Below are positions 9,917 through 38,215 of a DNA stretch of 64,000 nucleotides, in pieces (the stretch's first letter is position 1; each line of letters starts with the position of its first letter). Position numbers and translations under genes: made by a program. Below the pieces are notes generated by a model. It was not told the origin of the DNA. It was given only the letters and a program-made list of their open reading frames with translations, and did not search any database. The stretch comes from Ecdyonurus torrentis (taxonomy: Eukaryota > Arthropoda > Insecta > Ephemeroptera > Heptageniidae), in contig OX439127.1 in NCBI GenBank assembly GCA_949318235.1, positions 12,887,355 through 12,951,354 on the forward strand, given 5' to 3'.

Positions 9917-10499
9917 GGACCACTTGCAATATGTAATTATTTGTAACGGAACTACAAGTGAAATTTAAATTGTTAAAAACAGATAATTACATTAAATTTG
10001 TTAAGGATAGACTAAGTAAAACTGAAGATATCAGCCTGGCCTTCTATAATACCCCTGCATTTAATATTAATGGGTGGAAAGGCCCAAACTGTACAGACAG
10101 GCATGTTTTTACCCGTTATGCGGTGCATGGTTTCCACCATGTAATCTGTCAAATTAAAGAATATCACGAGTGTAATGATAAATGTGTATGTGTATTATGT
10201 AGTGGCCTATGTACTAGGTACCACTTACTTCATTGTCCATCTCGGACCCTATCATTAAGTCAATATGCAAAAATGTAGACCTATATAAATATGTATAAGT
10301 ACACCTTGGTGTTTAATAAATAAAAAAAATAAAATAAAATAAAAAAATTAAAAAATTAAATGTTTGTAACTGTTGCAACAAGAGAAAATAATGTTTTTTT
10401 ATTTTTATTTATTTATTTATTTTTTTTTTTTTTTTTTGTAAGAAATGCATAAAGAAAAATTCAAATTATTTTAAAAAGTTCGCTCATTGCAAGTGGTCC
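9917..10499. mobile_element. MITE with GGACCACTTGCAAT ends, split by a LINE insertion
   Basis: The left end GGACCACTTGCAAT is matched by ATTGCAAGTGGTCC at the right end. Without the 423 bp made up of the LINE (9948-10362) and one copy of its target duplication, the element would be about 160 bp, similar to the uninterrupted relative at 49418-49547. The two copies also share GTTCG(C/T)T(C/A)ATTGCAAG at the right end. Confidence 0.85.
9948..10362 (+). mobile_element. 5'-truncated LINE fragment (C-terminal Cys/His tail and 3' end)
   Basis: The 106-codon frame at 9958-10278 is homologous to 1104-1427. Both have the order Y-K-F-V, S-K-T-(E/D)-D-I, H-G-F-H-H-x-I-C-x-x-K-E-Y-H, then C-x-L-C and C-x-x-Y-H-L-L. 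An A-rich tail (TAAAATAAAATAAAA type) follows. It is bounded by an 8-bp direct repeat TTTGTAAC (9940-9947 and 10363-10370), the target-site duplication of its insertion into the MITE. Confidence 0.85.
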
Positions 10500-10929
10500 A
10501 TTGCTAGGTCAAACAGTAAGTTTATTTTTCGTATTGTCTCAATTTATATTCCGTATCTATAGCCATAAGATTTAGAGATTATGGTCAGCGCATTCTAATC
10601 AAATTAATATTTCAGACCATATATTTTGCATTTCAAGTAAAATAATTGTTTGTTGTAAATAATACTTTTATAGTATTGCATAAAATTCTGCATAAAAAAG
10701 TTTTCTCTTTTGACCACAACTAGTTCTGGTCAAAATTCAAAGACCAGAACTAGATATAAATGTATACACCGGGTTTTGCTTTTTGCGAAATGCTCAAAAC
10801 TAGTATGGATCAAAATTTCGTGACCAAAAGCCGAAATAAACTGGCATTCCGGGTTTTGGCAAAAAGCCACGAACCAAAAGGCGAAATGAGCAAAAATACC
10901 TAGTTTGGGTCAATTTCGGGTTTTGATGC

Positions 10930-10932
<3 letters not shown>

Positions 10933-10978
<46 letters not shown>
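10933..10978. repeat. (TA)n microsatellite
   Basis: About 23 TA units adjoining the right arm of the large fold-back. Confidence 0.95.
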
Positions 10979-10979
<1 letters not shown>

Positions 10980-10981
<2 letters not shown>

Positions 10982-11740
10982 ACAGAAACATAATAGAATT
11001 TAAGTAATAATAATAATAAAATAAAAAGAGGCAATTACTTTACAACAGAAGAATGGAAAATGATTGAAAGACAATGAATCTGCAGCACTATGGTAGGAAA
11101 TATGTAGCTGATAGGAAAACTAATAAATTCAACTCAACACTGATTAATGTTTTAAGCACACTTTTATTTTTATTATTATTATTATTTAATTTTAAATTAA
11201 TGTTATTTTTATTTATACAAAAAAAAAGTATTTTGCACAATTTAAAGTTGCTACAGTTAAAAACTTGCAAAGTGCGAAATGTTTCATATTGAATGTAATC
11301 CAAAATTTATTCTCTAAGTTTATTATACTATGCACTATTATCACTCAATCAGCTAAACTGTATATAGGTATGAAAAATAGGACTATAATTGTTATGCATG
11401 TTTCCCCCCCCCACCCCCCCTCCCCTCCAAAAAACAATTAAATAATAAAATTACCAAGTATCAGCAACATAAATTGAAAAAAAAAACAATAAAATAATAA
11501 AATTCTGCATGGAGCAACGGCGGAGGGAGTTATCATAGTGCAATTTGCCTATATACAATCTTTCCATCTTGTTGTACCTTTACAATAGGTACTCATATTG
11601 CAACAAGGTACCAAATTGGAACGTGCAAGACACATAGAAACATCTATAATTGTACACAACTAATTAATATAATACTAATTATTATTAACACATTGTGGAC
11701 TGGTGGTACCATATATGGTACCAAAATTTTATGCATACAC
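10980..11740. other. Intergenic AT-rich DNA, no gene seen
   Basis: Homopolymer-rich sequence with a C-rich patch at 11403-11427. The two overlapping 70-codon ORFs on opposite strands near 11.1-11.3 kb are low complexity and not supported. Confidence 0.5.
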
Positions 11741-11742
11741 AC

Positions 11743-11767
11743 ATACACACACACACACACACACACA
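11743..11767. repeat. (AC)n microsatellite
   Basis: About 12 AC units. Confidence 0.9.
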
Positions 11768-11797
11768 TGATTGAAAATCTGAATATCGAGCGAGGTG

Positions 11798-12640
11798 AGA
11801 TGATAAAAATACATTTTGTCTTACCTTCTATAAGACACTGGGCTTTCACTCGCTGCTTGATGTAACAATAAAATAACACACAAACACTGTCCCCAAAATC
11901 ATTAGTCTTCCTCATTGTCACTATACATATATTAATAAAAACATTCAATTCAAAGTTTTTTTTAAATATATATATCAACACGTATATTGTTGGTGCGCAA
12001 AATATAAGTGAATATGGTAGTGGTTTTATACATAGCTCTTAATTTACATTTAAATAAATAACATAGCTATGTTATTTTACACACATTGTAACATTTTCGA
12101 GGGCTATATCAAATGGAGAATAGCCATCAAATTCAATGGGAAAAAACTAAAGTAATAGGAAGGGAGAGTCACTTTAAAAAAAGAAAAATATTAGAATGAA
12201 TAGAAATGGCAAGAAGAAAAAATGAAACAATTAGTCAACCCAGTTTTGAATTAACGCCTATTCGGATTCCACTCATAGAATTATATAAAATAAAAGTGTA
12301 CCACGGGACCGTACATGTGAAAATGTAAACAAAAAACCACCTAACGAGGACAAGCCACAACCCCTGTTGTGGAGGTCGGCACGCCTCGTGAGCAAGAGTC
12401 GGTAAGCAGAAGAAGATTGGCAGACGCATTATATATTTTTATATAAGCCCTCGAAAACATTACAATTTGTGTGTATATAACATAGCTATGTATATATTTT
12501 TTCAAAAAATTTGTGAATCAAGTGTTTTTATTAATTTATATATAGTGACAATTTAGTGTGGTGTGTTATTTTATTGTCAAATCAAGCAGTAGGTGAAAGC
12601 CCAGTGTCTTATAGAAGGTAAGACCAAATGTATTTATATC
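11798..12640. mobile_element. Fold-back element, ~840 bp, two levels of inverted repeats
   Basis: The outer arms (about 11798-11890 and 12545-12640) share TCTTACCTTCTATAAGACAC and CTGGGCTTTCAC in inverted order. An inner pair (about 12051-12110 and 12447-12496) shares ATAACATAGCTATG and AATGTTTTCGAGGGCT. A G+C-rich block with ACCCCTGTTGTGGAGGTCGG lies in the loop. One arm-like relative is at 49900-49962 (AAAGCCCAGTATCTTC, GAAGGTAAGAC). It has no coding capacity. Confidence 0.75.
11974..12051. repeat. 80-bp dispersed direct repeat, copy 2
   Basis: Matches 9781-9862 with only a few differences, and sits inside the left half of the 11.8-12.6 kb fold-back. Confidence 0.85.
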
Positions 12641-12649
12641 AGTGAATTA

Positions 12650-13320
12650 GCTTTCAAAATGTTCAAAATAGCCCGAACATGTTGGGATTAAAATTTGTGT
12701 TCAGAGCACAGAAATTTGTTCCCAAAACGTTGAGCAATTTTTATGATTTTGTAACGAATTCAGATCAAGATCTCGATAGATAAGATTGTAAATTGTAAGA
12801 TTGATCTATATGATCAAGATATTAAAACCAAATAATGAAAGCTTACGTAAAATGATGTGTCAAGAAATGTTTGAGTTTTCTGACTTTCAGATAAAAAGTA
12901 TTGAAATATAAAATATGATCAGTGTATTAATATTTTCAATAATTCAACAGTGCGAGGGATACAAATAATTTCATTTGGGGGAGGGGGGGGGGATTTGTTT
13001 TTTCCTAGTGAATCATTAAAAAAAATCATTTAAGTTTATTCTGCAAACTACACTTACAAATATTGAGCCAGCTTCGATATTTTTCCTTTATTATAAGAAA
13101 ACCTGATCATGCCGTCACTACCTGTTTACGACGCTCATATGCATGGTTGGTTGATCATTGTTATTTCTTTGTTTAGGTTTAGACCTATAGACGTTGTAAA
13201 ATGAAACGGAACTGTATAAATCCATGTATATCCTATATATATCCATAAACTCATTTTTATCGGCTCTAAAAACAAGATCAACCAATGATTTTTTCTTCTC
13301 TCTGTCTTTTGTTTCTTTTT
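12650..13320. other. Region upstream of the unrecognised plus-strand exons
   Basis: AT-rich, with a G-rich run at 12977-12991. An ATG at 13109 opens a 29-codon frame (MPSLPVYDAHMHGWL...) that could hold a 5' exon, but none of its phase-0 donors is convincing, so I do not annotate it as coding. Confidence 0.35.
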
Positions 13321-13326
13321 GAGCAG

Positions 13327-13458
13327 CCAATCATTGTTTTAGAGCCTCACTATTCTTTTCTGAAAAAACTATATTCTAAGATTTTGTCCCATCTAATTCC
13401 TCCTGTTTATGATAGTGATAACAGACTTTGCAATACAAAATGTAGGACAGTCACTGAG
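13327..13458 (+). CDS. Unrecognised gene, penultimate exon
   Basis: 44 codons, phase 0 at both ends. Acceptor AG at 13325-13326, donor GT at 13459-13460. It contains SHLIPPVYDSDNRLC, a composition unlike the repeat-derived ORFs nearby. Confidence 0.55.
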
Positions 13459-14021
13459 GTCAGTTGATTATATATGGGTGCGTGAACTACTTTGCTTTCT
13501 ATATTCAATGAATTAATAGTTTTATAATTTAAATAATTAATATAATGGTGTGATATGCAAAATAATTAGAAGTATAAAGCAAAGATTGAGTGTGTAATTT
13601 TTAAAAGTCTTACCGTTTATAGTTGTATAAAAGTATAGTTTTTACCTTTATAATAGAACACATTTTTATTCTACACATTGCATGATGTTTACCTATATTT
13701 TTAAATTCAAACATAATCATAATTGACATGTGATACTGGTTTGATTAATTAAAGAAGCATTCAAAATTGCAGTTACGATAAGAAATGGCTCTACAACATG
13801 TATTTGGTAAATTTAGTACGTAAGCCTTCTTTATTTGTTTTCACATCCAGGTCCAATTCAAACGACCTAAATGCACCGTAAATTTTGAAAAACTGCTTAA
13901 CGCTTTGGGATCAAATTTGGATGCTAAGAACCTGCTTGAAACACGACTTTTGCTTCCCATTGGCATACACGTTACTCAGAATGTGTTAAGAGCGAATTTG
14001 CATCCGAAAGCAATCATATGA
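13327..14021 (+). CDS. Unrecognised protein, last two coding exons of a plus-strand gene
   Basis: Seen: exon 13327-13458 (132 nt) sits between a pyrimidine-rich acceptor TTTTTGAGCAG and donor GAG|GTCAGT. Exon 13851-14021 (171 nt) follows acceptor TTTTCACATCCAG and ends in TGA. Both are phase 0 and join without a stop into 100 codons. The first begins PIIVLEPHYSFLKKLYSKIL and ends NRLCNTKCRTVTE. The second begins VQFKRPKCTVNFEKLL and ends LHPKAII. The product is mixed hydrophobic and basic with no membrane helix. I do not recognise the family, and no start exon was found. The gene would lie between the two minus-strand genes and converge on the palmitoyltransferase. The independent agreement of splice sites, phase and open frame is the only evidence. 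Confidence 0.55.
13851..14021 (+). CDS. Unrecognised gene, terminal exon with stop
   Basis: 56 codons plus TGA. The frame contains NALGSNLDAKNLLETRLLLP, in a locally more G+C-rich block that ends with the stop codon. No AATAAA was noticed in the following 100 bp. Confidence 0.55.
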   Translation, partial: VQFKRPKCTVNFEKLLNALGSNLDAKNLLETRLLLPIGIHVTQNVLRANLHPKAII

Positions 14022-14029
14022 CAAATTTG

Positions 14030-16735
14030 AAAGCAAAGAATTTAGTAGTAATCCATATTTTGCTTGCCCCCAAAATTTACATTTTATGCTGGCCTTCATG
14101 AGCTCATATATTTTAAACCCTTGTAAGTAAGGTATAGATAGTACTAACGCAACACTACTGGGAATCTGATTTGGACACTGAAAACAATGAATTATAAAAA
14201 TTGCAGATTATCACGATAGTTTCAGGATCACAGAACCTTCCCCAACCTTTCAAAATGCCACTTTCAATTTAAAAGGTCATTATATCTGTATTGTAAATTT
14301 CAACTTTTATTTTATTATTATTTGTTTTTTATCCAAAACCTTCTGCACCCAAGATTTATCCTGACCCTGCAGAAGACTTTTGATAGGATTAAAAATGTTT
14401 ACTGCTTTAAAGAAGGTATAATAGTAGCATCAATCTACATTTTATGTGTGTATGCTAAATTTTACTCTAGAAACCAACTCAATTTGATTCCGTCCACAAT
14501 GAGTTAATTTAAAAACAATATTTGTCTAAAACTTGTTTGTGTGTTTAAAAAATGAATAACATGACTTGAATTATTGTGATCACATTACACAACGACAGTT
14601 AGTTGACAATAAAATGCAGACTCGTCCATCACAAGATGAAGATGCATTTCATTTGATTAACTGCCTTACACTACATTATGATTATTCTTTATCAAAAAAC
14701 CTGGATAGAACAAGGGGGAAAAAATGCAGTCACAATTATATCAATAATTCAATTATTTTCTCTAGAACCAGATATTAGATAATCATGATGAACAATGTTT
14801 TTGCATGCCACATTTGGAAAAAATTAAATATTTTAAATTTTGCAATGATCATATTTAAGCAATAAGAAAATAATTAACACAATGCTACAAATTATATGAA
14901 GAATTTTAAGTTTTAGATAGAATTTGTGTTGTAGAATATTGCCTTATCATGCCACAGCATATATTTTTAATACAAAATTTAGGCCTAATTTAATTATTTA
15001 TTTACTTTATTTTTGTAACTCTAGTGAGAATACATATTCAACTATCATGCAATCTGTAAAAAGTGGGCATTATAGTGGCCAGACAGCAGTGCAAGCAGGA
15101 CATAAATCCCACGTATGATAGGAAAATTTAAAAAATTGGATATTTAATGTTTAAATGTTGCTATATAATATGTTAAAAAATTAAACATATAATTGTGTAT
15201 TTATTGCTTCAGCTACAACTGCTGTCTGTCACATGTACCCACAATATTTTTCTACCATTTTAAATTTACAATGCAAGTTTAACATTATTGGTTATTTTTC
15301 TTTTAATTTACAATACAGCTGTATGTATCATGATGCAAAATACAGAGATTTAGAATATGTGCATCATAAGAGTTATAAATGAGATCTTCTGCATTTTTTT
15401 TCCTAGTCTAAAGAACTTTAAATGTCATAGGCATGACGTTGTATTATGTATTGTCAGCAATTATTTCAGCTGTTTATTTTATGGAAGAATTTATTAAAAT
15501 TCATAGCAAACTTTTTTTTTTTTTTTTTAACTTGTTAGAAATGTAGTATAGTTACCTCAAACCCTCATGAAATTTATCACAATATTCTTTCATTTTTTAG
15601 TCTAAGAGACACAGATAAAATTTGCACAAGCAATCACATATTTAATAAACACACACAATCAAGCATGCAACATTGATACAGAAACAGCAAAATGTTCAAT
15701 GGTTTGCCAGCAGAGCCTAGCAGATTGTCACATCTGTTCTTACATTATTTATCTATATATACTTAAGATTTAAAAATAAAAATCATAGACTTCAATAAGT
15801 ACTTGTAACCTGTTTCAGTGATTAAATCACTAGAGAACATTATAGTAGAACTTGAATGTCAACACCAATAATAAACTGTCTATGAAAATAAGGATAAGTT
15901 TTACAGAGAAAGCTTTATGTTTTTTTTATTTTGTTATATATAATGATTAATAAGGCATTTCCACATGTGCATAATTATATAACATATAATTATCTTTATC
16001 AAATGAAGGAGGAAATTTTAAAGTCTCACTTATGTTGCAAATTTGAAATATGATTTGATCATATATATATAATACATTAACAACAATTTAAAACTGTCAA
16101 ATTTTTTAAGTAATTTGCAACTTGAAAAAAATTAAATGATGATCATCAAAACTCCTCCTTAAAATGTGAAACATCCGGTATAATGAATGCTAAATTGCTC
16201 AACACACACAATAATCTTATGTTAATATTTAAAAAATAATAATAATAATAATAATAAAATCTGTGAAGTTAAATCATTTGACATCTAGGTTATTGGGTTA
16301 CAAACACTTAATTATACTAACTGATGATATTGCTTTTGATCAAGGCTGTTAATTGATGCTAGGTAAAAACGAAGTATTACAAACTAATGCACATTTGAAG
16401 GTTTGGGTGTTTTTAAAACTTCATATTCATCTGGCATCAATAATTTATGCTGTTATCACACATGTATTTCATCAATCACCCATCATGTTGAGCACCATAT
16501 TGTTCACATAATGCTGTTCATCATCATGTATGTCCATTATTATTAAACATAATTCATAGAAGTGTAAATGATAGTATAATATGACAAAAATAACAACAAT
16601 AATAATAAGTGCATCCCAAAATTTTGGTGATCAAATACATTAATCTGAATTTTCTTTAAGGAATTAAAATTTAATTAAGACAAGAATGCTTATAGAGCAA
16701 GTATTTTGAATTAAAAGGAAGATGTTTATTTATTT
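14030..16735. other. Long AT-rich interval, no gene seen
   Basis: About 2.7 kb between the 3' ends of two converging genes. It holds short poly(A/T) runs (15511-15528), an (AAT)n tract at 16238-16257 and scattered ORFs of 60-70 codons with no splice or family support. Confidence 0.5.
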
Positions 16736-16740
16736 TCCTT

Positions 16741-16741
<1 letters not shown>

Positions 16742-16776
<35 letters not shown>
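16742..16776. repeat. (TC)n microsatellite
   Basis: About 17 TC units just beyond the terminal exon of the palmitoyltransferase gene. Confidence 0.95.
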
Positions 16777-16779
<3 letters not shown>

Positions 16780-16884
16780 TGCAGTGATGTAAGCGCCACA
16801 ATTTATGTATTAAATATGCAATACTGAGTTTGTCACAATGAGAAGCATATAAAAATTTGCTGTTGAAATACTTGGCAGAATTTT

Positions 16885-33407
<16,523 letters not shown>

Positions 33408-33409
33408 AC

Positions 33410-34130
33410 GGCAGGAACAACTCCCAGTAAATACAAAACTTTGTTATCAAATACAACGAATACAATTAATCACGACCATAACTTTCAAAATCTAATACCT
33501 AACTATAACTCAGAAATTTATTTAAAAAATTATAAAAGAAGTTCTGATAAGCTATCTACTAATTCATTACGACAAATTTAACATCTACTTATATCTATCA
33601 TATCCTCGTTTGCGTAAGTTGCCATTTCTCCTATTCTTCCTTTTTTTTTTTTTTTTTTTTTTTTTCCCAAACAGTCCTGCAGCGCTGCAGCCTGCAGCAG
33701 TCCACACGCCTTTTTTTTTTTTTTTTTATCTCAATTGTTTAAACGCGGGAATAGGTTTAAACAGAGTTTAAATGTGGAAAGTTTTAAATGTAACAAAAAG
33801 TGCACCCGCAGAGTTGGAAGACGCATAGTGACACTTTGCACTTTGTCCCTTGCCTAGCTGTCTTCTAACTCCAGCATATAACTCCCTATGCTTTTTAGCG
33901 CGTAGTCCATATAATATAGAAATGACAATGCACTATACGCACTGGGACTGGGTATATAAATATCGACTGTAACTAAAAAAATATACAAAAAAATAAAAAA
34001 TAAAAAAAAAGGATACTCGATCGTCATGTGAGATGTGAATGATCATTATACACTTTAAATCTTAAATTTTTTATTTACTGTACATTGCAGTTATCGACTG
34101 TACTCTGTACGTGTCGATGTCGACTGCATC
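33410..34130. other. Upstream region of the palmitoyltransferase gene
   Basis: Contains T-runs (33642-33665, 33712-33727), a Pst-type palindromic patch CTGCAGCGCTGCAGCCTGCAG near 33676, and a stretch (about 33805-33915) related to the 6.5-kb MITE. No TATA box is seen at a convincing distance above 33407, so the promoter is undefined. Confidence 0.4.
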
Positions 34131-35581
34131 ATGTTCCCCCGTGATCTACAAAAATTGCCAAAAGCATATATAATGGGAGCTTATGGTTTAGCGCGCGGGG
34201 AAACGCGGGGGGAATAAAGCTATAAGGGTCCCCTATAGCCTATAGCTACGACCCCTACGCTTATATATGGGGAAAAACATGTTTTTTTGCAATTTTTGAG
34301 AAAACTACCCCACTGATTTCCGGAGATATAATTTATATGAGAAATGCTAGACATACTTTTACATGTTTTAAGCCATAGAAATTTTTGAGAATTTTTTAAA
34401 CCGATATCCTTCATTGGAAAAAGAAGTAAAGTAAGTCCCACGCACCATATATGTCCCACCTCATGCATTAAGCTACCTTTTATTCCTTATTCTATCACTG
34501 CTGATTATAAGTATGATGTATTCAATTATTCAATATATTGTAATATTTTAATTGGGTAATTATACACTCATATTATACTGAGCTGACGATCGTCGACGTC
34601 ATATATTAGCAGCTAGAAACTATAACATTGATGATAGTGTTATATTATATTTATATATGTAATAATTAGTTGTAACATGAATTATCTGCCGTGGCTCATG
34701 ACTATCATGCTCATATATGATCACAACTTACGATAATTCTAACTTCCTCAACAACACATCAGAATTAAGATATTATAGGTCGGTGTGAAAAATGACACAT
34801 AAAACGCATAATAAATATTATGACTTTTATTATGGCTTTTCATAATATAAGCTTCATATTAAGCCGTGTGTTCACAGAAAGTTTTTTCTATTTTGAATTG
34901 TTCATTATTTGATCAAAATAGCATGCATTCTTATGGAGCTCACTTCAATTAGAAAAGGCTAATTGTGAACAAGGCATTGGAATTTTAAACATCGTAAATC
35001 GTAAGTTGTATCAATAGAACATAATAAAGCCACTGAATCTCAAACACTTAATGCCCATAATTATATAATATTTTATAGAGTACTGTATTAACGATACAAA
35101 TAATACATATAAGCACACAATACGATACAATACATAATTATGTATTTACAGAGTATAATTTATTTTTTTTTATTTACAGTTTAATTATTCTTGTTTATTT
35201 CATTACGAATATATATATTATCTCAACCGTCGTGGTTCTTCAAAAATTATTTTTAAAATTGTATTAAAAATGTTGGTTTAACATTTATACCATATTAAAA
35301 TTTACAAGTACTTATATAGCTTTTATTAATATTGTTATTTTATCCTTAGAGCTAGGATAATTAAGGTACTTTTATAGTGTGCAGTTTGACACAAAAATAG
35401 TCAGGCTGCGGGAAATATGCAGTCAGAAATTTTGGTTTTATGCAGTCAGCACGTAAATAAAAATTGGAGTATTTAGTATTTAGAAAGAAATCATAGCACG
35501 GAGCACGTACAATTATAGTATTATACAAAGTCTTTCTCTCTATGCTCGCATTTCTCGTCAGCGCTTTTTAGTAAATATATT

Positions 35582-35616
<35 letters not shown>

Positions 35617-36190
35617 TGGTACCGGTCCTGCAAATTTGAGGATTTATTAATATTATTTTAATAATCATATTATATCGTATTCAATTTACATTTTATGTAT
35701 AAAATATAAAGGTACAAAAGTATAATAAGGTAGTAAGATAGTTTGTGTTTGAACTGTACGTGTGTACATTTTTAGTTTATAGGTCTTACCAAAAATCATT
35801 TGATAACATTTTTTCAGTATACTTATTGAATTGGCACACATGGCATTTCCTTATTTTATTTTCAAAAAGAGTTCTAAGTTTTAATAATTTAATTAATTTT
35901 TTCCATATTTATAAAATAAAAATTTTATTATACAATATATTATATATTTGAATGAATTTGAAAATGCGCTAGTGAAATCACTAACCCATGGGTTTGAGAA
36001 ATTGAAATGTAATTTTTATTGCCATTTGACATGACTTAAAAATAAAATAATTCCAATTTAACAAAACAACAATAAAAGAATGAAATTACTACGAAAAATC
36101 TGAAAAATAAATAATAAAAAAATAAGTAAAAATACTACAAATTTTTTCACAAAATCGCTCAAATAATGAAAAAACTATATAGCTCTTTCC
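34131..36190. other. Intergenic AT-rich DNA, no gene seen
   Basis: The 82-codon minus ORF at 34220-34468 has no support. A (TA)n stretch lies at 35588-35611. Nothing else stands out. Confidence 0.5.
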
Positions 36191-36217
36191 TTTCTTTTTT
36201 TTTTTTTTTTTTTTTTC
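36190..36217. repeat. Poly(T)-rich tract
   Basis: About 22 T residues at the centre. Confidence 0.85.
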
Positions 36218-36439
36218 TATCTATCTGTTCAGTGCACTTTTAATGATTTTAAAAGAAAATTTACTAATAATAAAAAGAAATATATTCATCTTTATCAATA
36301 TCAATTTAATTTGCTTGAGGTATTCATATGAAATAAAATATTTATGGAAAATCGTAAAATAGGATTTAATAATACTTTGATAATTATTTATTCTCTTAAT
36401 AACTTAGATATAGAGTAAATACGTAAAATACTGAATAAT

Positions 36440-36640
36440 TGGGATGTTTACCGATCGCTGTGATTGATCGGCAAGCACCGCCGCCGATAGTCGCACACGG
36501 CACACCGCTCGTCTCAGTTTCAACCAACATCTTTCCAACAATGAAATATTATTTTCAAAATCGCTTAAATTCTCGGCTCTCAGCGACGGTTTATTAAGAT
36601 ACACGGACGGTTGAATTAAATTTTTATTGTTGAACTGCTT
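36440..36640. other. G+C-richer, CpG-bearing stretch upstream of the coiled-coil copy
   Basis: Contains ACCGCCGCCGATAGTCGC and CACCGCTCGTC in otherwise AT-rich DNA. It might be a promoter or 5' leader captured with the copy. A 96-codon minus ORF covers it, but I cannot support it as coding. Confidence 0.3.
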
Positions 36641-36714
36641 TACTTTATATAACCTAAATAATCTATACAGTTTAAGATTTCTTGCATTATTCATTCCACG
36701 TCTCGTATTATAAA

Positions 36715-38215
36715 ATGAGTTTTAATCAAGAAAACAAAAGTATGTGGGAAGAACAGAAAACTGTGATAAATGTAAAAATCCTCGAGCATACAAATGAGAC
36801 TTCTGATGCTGGAAATGACTGCATTGGTCACACTCAAACTCGAACAAAACATAAGGAGAGTTGTCAAAGCATAATTTTAATAAATGGAAGAAAAATGAAA
36901 GAAGAAGATTTAGAAACAGATAATCAAGAACATCAATACAAAGAAAAATATGAAAGGAAGACGAACAAAATGGCTATTGAAAATATGATACAACCTAATT
37001 ATGAACTCAACGTAAAAAAAATAATGAAGAATTATGCAGCAGAAATAAAGAACTACAGAAAATTATTTGTGACCTGACAGAAAATAATTCTTATCATGAG
37101 GATGAAAGTAAAAGAATTAAAGAAACTTTGGAGGATAAATTTTTGAAAATGCAAAATTGCGAGAAGAAATTGAAAATTTAAAAGAAAAAAAATGACAAAT
37201 TAAATAAATCAAATGATAATCTTATTAAAGACAGTGATAAAAAAAATCCAAACGCATAGTAGACACTTACAGGAAGAACATAAAAGACTTCTAGATTGGA
37301 ATAAGAAAGTAAATGAAAAATATATAGAACTTAATGAAGAAAATATAAAACTTAAAAGTGAATTGCAAGAGTCTGATAAAATAATGAATAAAAGAATAGA
37401 AGAAATCAATGAAATCGTAGAAACAAAATATTCTAAAATACTCATAAGCAAACAAAAATATTGTGACTGTAACATATTATAAAAAGAAATAATTTAGATA
37501 AAAGTGTAATTTTTGAACAAGAAGCTAAAATAAAGAACCTCGCCAATGAAGTTCAAACAAAAAATCATGATCTAAGTAGACTGAAAAAAGATATACATAA
37601 AAAAAATGAGTTGTTTCAAGAACTGGAAGAATACACCTTAAAGCTAGAGAAGGAAGTTTCTGAAAACAAAACTACAAATAATGTAAAAATATACATAGAG
37701 AATGAGAAATGTTTGCTTGATGAAATCAAACAACTTAATACCAAACTGGAAACTGAGAGAAAAGTAACAAATCAAAAATTGCAACTGATTGAAAAACTAA
37801 AAAAAGAGTGCAACTCATTTATTCCTGACTTCAGTAAATCTAGAAGAAAAATTACAAAAAGAACAGGAGGACAAATTTTTATTACAAAAAAAATTTTCAG
37901 ATTATGAAAATGAACTAATGTATTTGAAAGAAGAAAATAATCAACTAGAAGTAAAAATGCAATTCATAAACACAGAAATGTTTGGGAAGTAAGCTGTTGA
38001 ACCAAATAAATGAGTTACAGCTAAAGAGAAGTGATTTCATTGAATTAGATACTCAAGAAAAAGAAAATTTTTTGCATGAAATAATAGTTAAAATTCAGGA
38101 ATCAGAAGATGAAAATTCAAAAAACAGAAAAATGAAGACAGAATCAAGAGAGACAAGCCTCAACAGAATTAAGCCTCAGACAAGCACGATTAATATATCA
38201 AAATATGAAATTTAA
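36715..38215 (+). pseudogene. Intronless coiled-coil coding region broken by several frameshifts (probable retrocopy)
   Basis: From ATG 36715 the frame reads MSFNQENKSMWEEQKTVIN. It goes out of frame near 37040 and continues in other frames as LQKIICDLTENNSYHED, IENLKEK, RHLQEEHKRLLDWNKKVNEK, LEEKLQKEQEDKFLLQKKF and finally INELQLKRSDFIELD, ending at a TAA at 38215. In each piece the spacing of L/I/K/E is that of a long coiled coil, and the pieces are collinear on one strand for 1.5 kb with no introns. At least five frameshifts occur, mostly beside A-runs. I do not recognise the parent protein. Alternatives: a real intronless gene with sequencing errors in homopolymers. No poly(A) tail or target duplication was identified. 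Confidence 0.6.

Larger units (their letters stand above)
9198..10929. mobile_element. Large fold-back element with two 229-bp arms
   Basis: Arm 9198-9426 (begins GCATCAAAACCCGAAATTGA) is the reverse complement, with a few differences, of arm 10701-10929. The arms carry repeated themes such as TTTCGGCTTTTGG and AACTAG. The 1.27-kb spacer holds a (GA)n tract, an 80-bp segment repeated at 12.0 kb, and a MITE that itself contains a LINE fragment. Both outer ends abut (TA)n arrays, which hides any target duplication. A partial copy of the arm is at 3.87-4.11 kb. Confidence 0.85.

Noticed and set aside
34220..34468. 82-codon minus-strand ORF
   Set aside because: No family resemblance, no splice context, composition of background DNA.
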